A DNA stretch of 64,000 nt, from assembly GCA_964017155.1 (NCBI GenBank), contig OZ024854.1, positions 20,274,601 through 20,338,600 of the forward strand, written 5' to 3'. The notes under the pieces were generated by a model. It was not told where the DNA came from and did no database searches. It saw only the letters and a program-made list of their open reading frames with translations. The position numbers were made by a program, and so were the translations under genes. Within the stretch, counting starts at the first letter, position 1; the number at the start of each line of letters is the position of its first letter. This document shows positions 24,401 to 36,400 of the stretch, in pieces. Source of the DNA: Oasisia sp. SBJ-2009 (Eukaryota; Annelida; Polychaeta; Sabellida; Siboglinidae).

Positions 24401-27400
24401 CAGGAAGTAGAGTTATACACATGCACGCATGTCAGTGTACACAGACACGATCTGTGCAGAACTGGCGTGGAGACAGACAACATGTAGAGGACTTATGTAG
24501 GTAGAGAGGAAGGCGGGTCACACTGTCACAACACCGTGCGTGTCTTACTCTGCAGGCTCCATCTGGGTGGGGGACTGAGGCGTGGGTGGCCGTGGGATCG
24601 GCGGCACGGGTGAAGGCGGCGCCGTTGTCGTGACAACCTTGCTGTTGTCATCGTCGGCAGACGTCGCCGTGGTGACGACGGCCATTGCCGCCAGCGTCGA
24701 CGTGCAGAGCTGCAGCTCTAACTTAGAGCAGGTGGTCAAGGGGGGTGGACTGGTCAGTGGAGATGGGGCGGACGTGGACACTGCCGGTCTGTCGAAACAA
24801 TCCACACGTTGCACTGTTCCCACTAGGTGGCGCTCATTGTCAGTGGTCGATTATTGCAAGCAGCACTTACTGCGGCTACCTCCAAGTGAGGTGGCACTCT
24901 CATGACACCAACATGTACTCTAGCGATTGGAACTGATTTTAATGATGGAAGAATTCTAATCACAGATTGTCAGCTGTCACCTAAACATGCTGGTTTCTTA
25001 AATTGTTCTCATCACATCAAACCACCTCACTGCAAACCTGCTTTATTTTATTACAACTTTAGAATCCACTAAACATTAGACGACGTGCCTGTCACTCCAG
25101 TGTGCTTCGTTTCTTCATTGGCAGTAACAAATTAACATTTGATTGATATCCTAAATCCATTACACAGCTTACTCTCTAACTGCCAAATGACTTCAACAAC
25201 CCTTGTGTGAAACAAAATCATGAATGAACAGTTGAACACAATCCTCCCATTCCATATATTTTCTATGCAACACAAGCCTAGTTTGCTAAAAAATAAATTT
25301 CTCTAAATATATTATCTCATACCTTATAACAATAATATGCAGTCTGGAGAAATCCAGGCCTTTTAAAGATGTTTTCAATCTTTAAATGCAACAATGTTTT
25401 AATACAAAAACGTCACTGGCAAATTCACCTGTCTAGAACAAAAGTATCATCAGAAATGATACGTTATAAAAGACTTCAACTTTGTTTAATGTTATTTAGA
25501 ATAGTAATCAAATAGAGTACAACTGTTTATCTACACTTTCAACTAAGAGACAGATGACAGGGGGAGTACAGAACACACAGTGACAACTTATCAGCGGGGT
25601 AAACTAAGCGCAAGAGGGCTAGAGCTGGGCAGCATGGCCTCCATCTGTTGCAGGGGAACAAGAGAGAGCGGGCTGTGAGAAAACCCAAGTGGGTAGCGGG
25701 AATGAAGAATGCCTGATGAGTCCAAGTAGGGTAGAGAGATGCAGTGGAGGGGTGGGGCAACTATTACAACTACTGGCCAATGTTTACACTCATTCGTAGC
25801 ACCCTACACCCTTTGGCTACTGCACCCCACACTACGCAGTGCCAATGCTGCAGCCTTCGCCAGGTCCTGGCCCTATCCCGCACACAATGCCATGCCGGTG
25901 GCAGTTCTATGCTACGTCCTACACCCATGCACCCTGCCCCACACTGACCCTACCCCCACCCCCACCCCCACCCCCACCCCCACCCCCACCCCCACCCCCA
26001 CCCCCACCCCGGGTGCCTGCCCTGTGTGGACAACATCACCTCACTGACAGTGTCAATACATACGGTGCTGGTGACAACTGCGACTGTGTCATGTTGGGTG
26101 CTGACGACTTGTTCTCAGGTGCTGATGACAAGCTGACAGTCTGACGCGTCGCCATCAGATACGATGTCCGACGACTCAACTTTGTCTCCTTGTCATCTAC
26201 ATGAGAAACAAACATGTCTGAATGACACGACTCAACCAACTCAAAGTTCAAACCTGTCATAAAGTAGACATTCATAACACTAATGGGTGAATATATTTTA
26301 AAGCTACAGGTCTCAAATTACACTTTTAGCAGGGGGCACCATAATTACCCATAGCTTGCTAACTAAATCACGACTCCTTGCCTAATTTCCTAGGCAACGC
26401 AACAAATTAGTAGTCACATGAAAGATATTATTCATAGACAGGACAGATATTGTTCATGGTTCCAAGATTTTGTAAAATCTTGCAATCTACCTTAACAAAC
26501 ACATCATTTCAACATCACCAAGGCTTGTGAAAAGCATAATGTTGTGTGCATATTGCACAGCACAATTAGCATACGAGAACTATTATCTGGATATGAATTA
26601 CATCAGAAATTTTAATAATAATGTTTTAAAAGTTCTTGCAGTCTGATTGTAACCTAGACTGGACCAAGCAGGGTGTGTCTAGGGTGACACAGACGTCTAC
26701 ACCTACCTTCAGCCGTCTGTGAGCGCAGAACCACACCACTGCCTGCCATACTTGGCGTGTTGGTTGTCATGGTAACACCACTGCTTAACATTGGTGCTTC
26801 TTGAGTTTTCAAAGCTGCAACACAGAAATGATGGTCAGATTGTCGTACACAAGCAACTCAAAATGTCACTCACAAACAAACAAAGCTACAACATAACTAC
26901 AAATCATTCACAGAAATGACGATCAGACTATCATTCACAAACATGACACATGACTGATTGTCAGACTGCCATACGCATGAACAACTGTTTGACTGTCACA
27001 AACATGACTATCACAAACATGACTATCACAAACATGACTATCAGACATCCATACACATGACTGATTGTCAGACTGCCATACGCATGAACAACTGTTTGAC
27101 TGTCACATGTCACACACATGACTATCACAAACATGACTATCAGACATCCATACACATGACTGATTGTCAGACTGCCATACACATGAACAACTGTCAGACT
27201 GTCACAAACATGAACAACTGTCATACACATGAATGAGGGCCACAGACAATATCTCGATGTTCTGTTCCTAGAACCTACATGTGACATGTTTTGGCTAATA
27301 GCCACAATTGATTTTAGGCTGAACCAATCAATTAATAACTTTCCTGAAGAAAAATGCCACATAATAGTTGTTATTTCAAGATAATTTACGGTATCATTTA

Positions 27401-30400
27401 GGACTAAAACGAGCATTTAAAATAACGTTCCTGACATGGCAACATAATTGTTTTATGTACACTGTTTGCATACTGTATTAAATACAACACACAAGGTCAC
27501 CAGAAGAATATTCAACTTGGAGTTGTTTACAACAGTCTATTTGTATAGACTACATACCTACAGGGCAATGTAGCCATTTGATGTTGCTAAGTCCTTAACA
27601 CCAAGCAAGGAGTTGCTTAGGCTATGCACTTTATATAGGTCAGATAAAACATTCCTCCAATGACCTCATTACACTACATCCTTTCAAGTGGAAACCAGTG
27701 AAAGAAACAAAGTGTAAGACAGCAAGATTTGAGGACCACACTTCATGCTGTCCCAGTGGACACCTAGCGGCTCTACACCTAGCGGCTCTACACCTAGCGG
27801 CTCTACACCTAGCGGCTCTACACCTAGCGGCTCTACACCTAGCGGCTCTACACCTAGCGGCTCTACACATAGCGGTTCTACACCTAGCGGCTCTACACCT
27901 AGCGGCTCTACACCCAGCAGCTCTACACCTAGCAGCTCTACACTCTACACCTAGCAGCTCTACACCAAACAGCTCCACACATAGCAGCTCCACACCTAGC
28001 AGCTCCACACCTAGCAGCTCCACACCTAGCAGCTCTACACCTAGCAGCTCTACACCTAGCAGCTCTACACCTAGCAGCTCTACACCTAGCAGCTCCACAC
28101 CTAGCAGCTCCACACCTAGCAGCTCCACACCTACCAGCTCTACACCTAGCAGCTCTACACCTAGCAGCTCTACACCTAGCAGCTCTACACCTAGCAGCTC
28201 TACACCTAGCAGCTCTACACCTAGCAGCTCTACAGCTGCAGTCACAAGGCAACACACTACAGGTTATAATGCATAGTCAGTAAGGCTTCACTCGGAGTAG
28301 TAAGAGACTTATGAAACTGAAGCTATACAAATCCAAGATAATTAAACTAGTAAAATGTTTGAATTATTATACAAAATAGAATGGTTCACTTGTTGTTGTT
28401 GACTCAATTTTTAGAAGTCTGAATGCAACCCGATGCAAAGTCGACTGCACATGAATGGTATGGTAGGAACTGGTATATAAACCAGTCCCAGTGTGGCTGA
28501 AATTTTGTTTATTTTTGCAGACTAATATTTCAAATGGCAAATATATTTTGCTTATTAAATGCAATTTGGTAGGTAGGGCACCTACAAAATATTGGTGTTT
28601 TAAGACATTTATTCAATATAAAACACGAGGAAAGGATAACCTCCTTTTCAAAATATGAAGGATATTTGAATAGAAAGACTGGAAAACACCCAAGTCAGTT
28701 GCACAGACCACGTGGTTACGTACAATCTGAGATTGTCACTGAAGATGTTGCATGCCATTGGAGGTTCATACCCAAGATTAATTCCTAGCAAAACAACTTA
28801 CAGTAGTTGATCAAAGATGCTTTATACCCATAAACGAAGGAAATGGTTAATGGCTGAAAAGCAGTTGACAGAAAAGTTCAATATAAATATAAAAAAACCT
28901 GTACATCTATTATATGTGGTTCATGTTAACATTGAGTTCAAAATATAGCTGCCCATAAACTTGCCAATTGGTAAAAAATACATCATGACGAACACACATT
29001 TCACAGCCTGGGTCTACTGCCTGGGTGTACCAACTGTGTCTGCCCACACATCCACTGACCGTGAATCACCCCAGGCAGACAGCCCAGTGCCCACACAAAA
29101 GTGGTCTAAAGTTATCACAAACCATTTCTGCTTTTTTTCAGTGGTCTTTTTGTGTTCTAATTCTATATTTCTGGCAATAAATGACTAAAACTTAAAAAGT
29201 AATGCATTGTTTGCTCAATTTGGCATATACTTTGATAAAGATATAAGAAATGACTGGCTTTGTCTGAAGCCTACCATATTTCACTGGTGTTGCTACTTGT
29301 GAAATGTTACCCTAAAAGTTTACTGTGATAAATATGAGCACTTGTGTGAACACTGTTGTTTTGACAGTGTCAACCCAGTCATTAGCAGCAGTCAGTGTGA
29401 TCACCACAACTGACAGCCACCGAAATATTACTCACATCATTGTACAAAATGACATAGCGTAATAAAAAAATGGGCAGAGGCCCAGAAGTAATTTTGTGAC
29501 TAAACGATGACATATTGCACATGCCAGTAGGGTACAAAGACACTAAGTACGCATACACGGACATGGCTACACGAGTGATACACACCTTTGGGAGAATGTA
29601 TTGCAGACAGGTAGGACGGTTGTCTCATGGCGAATCTATGTGTTGACTCAGACGATGGCCGCTGTATGGTCAGTTGGAGTCGGGGACTGCGTCTGTTGGC
29701 TCCGTGTGGGGAGTGTGACGCCGCGCGGGGCCGATGGGGCGATCGGTCCAACTGCATGATGGGATGCTGTGGCGACTCACTGCGGAAGTATATATTAATG
29801 GTTGCTGGCTTTGTCCCAGCACGATTGGTGTCACCGGACTTTTGCTGCATTTGCGGGTATGACTCTGACGCATGTTGCCTAGCAACCGGTGACTGTTCTC
29901 GCTGTGTGTACTCGTCGTCGTCAGACACCAGGTGCTCGTACTGTGCCGCCCTCGTAGCCACACTGTCGCAGCCGAACCGACGGGACGGCACTTTTGGGGC
30001 ATCACTTTGGTACCTGCCGCTGCCACTGGTGGCGCTACCTACACTGCTGTTGCTGTCGACACTGTCCATGCTTTCAAACTTCTTCATTCGTTCAGTCACA
30101 AGATTAATCGGCTGGGTGCGATCGTTTGACGCGGGCACCGAGTGTCGATTGGTGCCACTCTCAGTGGCGTGCTGGGAATGACCTGCTTCAAAATCGGTCG
30201 AATATGACTTTGGAAATTCGGCGACATTGCGGGTGTTATCGCTGGAGTAACTGACGGCGAGGCCGTACGTGGTTGGCGTGTCACTCCCACTCCAACACAT
30301 GCGGTCGGTGTCACGACACGAATAATATCCCCCGTTACTCGTTAGCTGCGGTCGCGTGGATTCAGCAGCCGTCGCAGCCCGCGGAGTGTAATAGTAGTTG

Positions 30401-33400
30401 CTGCGGCACCACGCCGCCTCCTTGTGGTTGTGGGAGTCTCTCGCCACCACAACACCTGCACTTGTGGCTGTGGGTGCGGTGACCAGCGACAGCGTGGTGT
30501 GTGAGCGGGTGTAGGGGACGGCGGTGCGGTTGGCGACTGTGTTCTGACTACAGTTGACCGGTCCAATGGTGCGAGCCTTGCGCTGGGCCACTGCGGCCGC
30601 GGCCATCATCCCCGGCGACACGCGACTCAGCAGGTCGTCGGACGAGTGTGACAGATGGGACGACGCCCGCGACACGGCCCGACTCCCGATGTTCTCATTT
30701 GACGTTCGCAGCAGACGCTCCTGGGAGCCGTAGTGGCGCGGCAAGTTCTCATGAGACGTTGATCTCGTGTCAGCGTGACTGCGCGGACACATGACAGACT
30801 GTGACGACTTGACACTGCTGTCACTACAAGTGCTGCCACCTCGTGGCTGGCTTGATGCCTGCAGGTTTGCTAGGGTGATGTTTTTTGAGCACGTCCTTAT
30901 GGGAACCAGCGGTGGAGCACTAGTCACGGAAATGTCATGCCTAGTGGCACCATCTGCTGGCAAATATGCTACATTTCCCGTGTGCCGAAATGTGGCGTCT
31001 CGTGGTGCCGTTGTGCTGCTCATGCTGGTCATGTGACAACAAGGGACACGAGCATCCGTGCCCCAAGTGGTATTCTCGCTGGACGTCGAGACGTTCGCCC
31101 CGCTTACACTTCCTGCTGACAACTGGAGCTCTGTCTTGAAACGAGGCGCCAAAGGGGGCTTTCCCTGGGGTAGGTCTGAGGGGTGTAGACCCGGGGGTGA
31201 GGGGATGTCCGTTGCACTGCCCCTGTAGGGGTGTTTGCCGTGGTTGTAGGCGGATGAGTGGTAGGCCTGCAGACATACAGCACAGACCATTCACACAGTC
31301 CTACAGCAAACCTAGTCAATATGACTCAACCTTCCACCACAAGTGATAGTCTCACTGTAGACATTCCTGCAGGGTATATCAGATTCTAGCTGACATGCCA
31401 GAATAACTACTCTGCACAACCAATGAAGATGGACTGCAACTGTAAGTTTCTGTTTTATTAAATATTAGCGATTAAATTAATGTGACAGATTAAAAGTCTA
31501 ATGCAACGGAAACATTATTTTGTCTATGCAGTTTCATAAACCAAAACAGAATACATCACCTGTTGAAGTATTGATACATGCAACAACAAACTAACATTGC
31601 AGTATGACTGAAAGCTTGAGTCCCTTTGTTTGTCAATTGTAGACAGTATCATTTGGATCTCCAGAAGAACTCTATTGCGCTGCGTTATATTACATGCTGA
31701 ATGTAGTAACAAGGCTGAAGAGATATTTTATGTATAGTTGTCAATAAAGTTGTTTGCAATTAAAAAGAAGCAAAATGTGAATTAAAGACATGTGATTGGT
31801 CGGCACTCACCATCTGAAGAACATCTTCATCCTTTGGTACTACCAGCAGCTTCAAGGAGGCGCCACTGCAAGAACAAGCACATGGATCAGGTGGTTGTGA
31901 ACAAGCACATGGATCAGGTGGTTGTGAACAAGCACATGGATCGGGTGGTTGTGAACAAGCACATGGATCAGGTGGTTGTGTACAAGCACATGGATCGGGT
32001 GGTTGTGTACAAGCACATGGATCGGGTGGTTGTGTACAAGCACATGGATCGGATGGTTGTGTACAAGCACATGGATCGGGTGGTTGTGAACAAGCACATG
32101 GATCGGGTGGTTGTGTACAAGCACATGGATCGGGTGGTTGTGTACAAGCACATGGATCGGGTGGTTGTGTACAAGCACATGGATCGGGTGGTTGTGTACA
32201 AGCACATGGATCGGGTGGTTGTGAACAAGCACATGGATCGGGTGGTTGTGAACAAGCACATGGATCGGGTGGTTGTGAACAAGCACATGGATCGGGTGGT
32301 TGTGAACAAGCACATGGATCGGGTGGTTGTGTACAAGCACATGGATCGGGTGGTTGTGTACAAGCACATGGATCGGGTGGTTGTGAACAAGCACATGGAT
32401 CGGGTGGTTGTGAACAAGCACATGGATCGGGTGGCTGTGAACAAGCACATGGATCGGGTGGCTGTGAACAAGCACACGGATCGGGTGGTTGTGAACAAGC
32501 ACACGGATCGGGTGGTTGTGTACAAGCACACGGATCAGGTGGTTGTGAACAAGCACATGGATCAGGTGGTTGTGAACAAGCACATGGATCAGGTGGTTGT
32601 AAACAAGCACACGGATCAGGTGGTTGTGAACAAGCACACGGATCAGGTTGTTGTGAACAAGCACATGGATCAGGTGGTTATGTACAAGCACATGGATCAG
32701 GTGGTTGTGAACAAGCACCCGGATCAGGTGGTTGTGAACAAGCACACAGATCAGGTGGTTGTGAACAAGCACACGGATCAGGTGGTTGTGAACAAGCACA
32801 TGGATCAGGTGGTTGTGTACAAGCACATGGATCAGGTGGTTGTGTACAAGCACATGGATCAGGTGGTTGTGTACAAGCACATGGATCAGGTGGTTGTGTA
32901 CAAGCACATGGATCAGGTGGTTGTGAACAAGAACATGGATCAGGTGAACAAGAACATGGATTAAGTTGATGTCTGAAAGAACTTTTTAAAATGTGTAATA
33001 AAATGATCATCATGAAGAGCTAGTCATGTACTGTGGCCCAATTAACTAAGGAAATGCCAAGGCCAAGGTCCTCTTTGACAATTCTTTGTAAAGACAAAGA
33101 GGTCCTTCATTTAACATGCTGTTGGAAGATTCCAATGTACAATGACAAGCCACCATTTGCACCATGTTGCACATGTATATACATATTTCTTTTTTACATT
33201 TATTTTAAAACACTAGTATTTGTCTTGTTGTATACATATATTTTTTATGTCTTTTAAATTGTAATATGTTGTGAAGCGCCACGAACGATTATGGATGTGA
33301 CGCTATACCAAATAAATATTATTATTATTATTATTATATGTATCTGTGATCTCCCAGACAAGTTATCCACAACTGATGCTTTGGAGAGTGCAGCTGTGCC

Positions 33401-36400
33401 AAAACAAGACCACTGCATTAAGATGGAAAAAGGAAGACTATGTGAGAGAAATGCGATACTTTGATGAATGTTCATGCTGCACTGCTCTGTAGTTATGTCT
33501 TGCCACAGCGTCAAGTGATCCACCCAGCAGTAGCCAGACCACAGACCAGTGACTTGTCCACTCCTACATCACCTCATGTCTCATTAGTGACAACACGTCA
33601 TGTGGCCAAATGTCATGTGACCAAGTGTTGCGCAAAGACTGACTTGGGTATGTGACTAGCTTCAAAGGCTTCATTTAAAACTACGCTACTGACGTAATAC
33701 TTCAGTTCCAGTAAGGTAACATTTCTCGCAAACATGTCTGATGTTTAATAAAATAAATGTATTAACCATGATATGATTACTGACATAAAACAACAACTCT
33801 GCACATTTTCAGCGTATCCTAAGTTCTGAAAACTCTGAACCATACAAAAATCGCCATATTGGGCTGATGAGAAAGTTTTCAAAATCCTGCTGCTGACGGC
33901 ACATACGTGCCACATGCTGCCGACACTGATATATATTTTGGTCTGTCTGAAGCAATTACAGGTGGCATATGAGTCAGTGCAGAATGTGCCTGCCATTTGT
34001 ATCAGTGCTGACTGCCGCAGACAGTGGGACTGTGCCTGGCACAGGGCTGTAGCAAGTATGTATGTGGCTGGTGCTCATACATGCCAACTCTTACGGATTT
34101 CCCGTAAGACTTACGGATTTTTTAGCATTTGGCGGTCTTACGGGCGTAGGACTAATTCCTTACGGGTAATACGTATTGTCAGGTTATTATTTATTTTTTA
34201 ATATAATAATTTTGCATGAGTCGTTATCATCTAAATAAGCAATCATTCGTGCTTTTCGTGAATCGGAAAACGGCCATTTTGTTGTATTCATTTTGGATGA
34301 AAGCTGCCACCTATCGGATACATGTGCACCAGAGCCGTAATGTAATGAAGTACATTTACTTCGTTACTTACTTACCCTGCGACCGGCCAGCGAAAATGCA
34401 GTTTTGTATACATGTATTGTTACAATAAAAATATAAATTATATTTACTGCCAAATTAATTCTTTATTATACTACATTATACTATCTCTATTATGTAAGAC
34501 AATCACGGTGATATTATTACCTGAACGTCATCCAAAATACTATGAAAAAAATAAACGCACTATCCCGTTCCTAAATAATTACTGAGCGGACACATTTCCT
34601 ACTTCCAGTGAGACAAACGTAGCCATACATATTAGCTCCCAAATAAAACAAAAATGAATCAAATCCGTTGAGAACTTTTATTTTTACGAATTATTTTCGA
34701 CATCGCGGTAGGCCATTTTAGGCCGGCCGATTGCTGCTACATTCGCCACCGGCGCAAACCCGCGTTGCGAACGGTGAGATGTTGCGCTGACAAATGGTCG
34801 AATTTTCACACCAAAAAGCATCCAAAGTTGTTCTAACTATTTGAACTAGTATAATAGACACATTCTTGAATACTGTCAGTTGTCTTGTCGAAACATAGAC
34901 GCGATAACTTGAGATATATTCATCACGGAAGGCGATAAACAAAATGGCGACCGCTGCGTGATTACCCAGACGCCATGAGGTGGCAGCACTTTTTAGCCCC
35001 ATAGACCAAATTTGAAATCACAATCAGATAATAATTATTTATTATATTGTAAAAACTATTCAAAATTAAACTTATAATGAAACACACAAAATAAATGAAA
35101 ATGTCGTTGTTAATGTGTCGTCTCCTTTTTTTCTTTTCTAATTTGTATTTTGTGCATTTTAATACTTAGTTTGTTTTCAAAAGCATACATGCTATTATGG
35201 ACATTAATTATTATGAATTAATCCCAAATGGTCTTAAATGAGGGGTTCTACTTTAATATTAAATGAGATAGTATTACACTTCATTTGTATGGGTATTATA
35301 ACTGTGGGCATAAAAGTGATATAGTTATGTTGTAATGTGGATGTAAATAAAAATTGTATGTTTTGGGAAAAAATGCCACAAATTCCTGTCCCTCTGATAA
35401 GGCGACACCTGCAATGTAGGGACACTTTTGCTTGGCCAGACAGGTGTCCCTACAAGACAGGTTCTACTATAATGCAAAATAGTTTGGCATTAAGTGACCC
35501 TAAAATTGCACAAAATTCAAAATGTTCTTGACGGGCTTACAGCGCCCCCCATACCCCCAGCTGCAAGGGACTCGCTACAATCGTATCTTATCCCTCATAT
35601 TTTCACAGACCTTTTCCCCTTCTACCACTCTCATCCATGACTAATGAAAGTCGCACGTGATCTATTCCAGGGTCTATCCCATTTCATTTGTATGTAGCCG
35701 TGAATTTAAAATCATCAGCCCCCCCTCCTTTTTGCTGCTTGCTTATGGATTTCTTATGGATTTTTGTCCAGAGTCTTACAGGTGTTGATCAGTAAAGGTT
35801 GGCATGTATGCTGGTGCTCATTGTCCAAGGTGCTGCGTTCTATTCCCACCTACTGCCAGACCGAGCCAGGCCGCAAGCAGTTATGTCACATGTGTTTCCC
35901 ACGCCGCTGTGAGCCTACATCCTCTACGGATGCACTGTCTTGTAGGTCACAGTCCCTAGTACCTGTACTGACACCGCCATCTGGTCAGCATCCCATTTTG
36001 TTGTAGGTTCTTGAGATCGTGATATCATCTGTGACTAAATGTTTGATGTTCTTGAGATCACGATATGACCAGCGACTAAATGTTTTACATTATTGAGATC
36101 AGATATCATCTGTGGCTAAATGGCAAAAAAAGGTAGACAATTCGACACTGCCTGTAAAAATTTCAACTAGCTGAGGTTTGAGAATAATAATATTAACAGC
36201 ATGTCTGGTTCACTTTAGATGTCCACGCTCTTGAAATTTATGTTCAGTTAACTATAAGTTGTTTACTTAGGGATGAGCCTATTTATATAGGACACCGGTA
36301 ATTTTAATTAATCAATGTAATCAAAAAGACAATTACAAGTAGGAGGCCAGGTGTGGCTCATATCTTTGGTGCTTACGTTAGCCTCATCACTACCTCACAC

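Noticed and set aside
25739..26047. Proline-rich frame over the CCCCCA array
   Set aside because: It is the antisense of intron sequence and a simple repeat; exon G on the other strand explains the flank.
27640..28276. Repetitive frames across the 15-bp array (Ala/Leu/His or Ser/Thr/Pro-rich)
   Set aside because: Simple tandem repeat in the intron between exons E and F; no phase-compatible splice sites link it to the gene.
29627..31036. Plus-strand frames opposite exon E
   Set aside because: Antisense shadows of the large disordered-region exon.
31792..32964. Long open frames on both strands through the 27-bp array (NKHMDxVVV and HNHLIHVLV repeats)
   Set aside because: The period is a multiple of three, so any stop-free unit gives endless frames in several phases. 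The array is intronic, directly abutting exon D, and no splice or start signals support coding.
34718..35002. Minus-strand 94-codon frame inside the inverted-repeat element as a transposase
   Set aside because: Too short, with no DDE or zinc-finger motif; the element is better described as non-autonomous.
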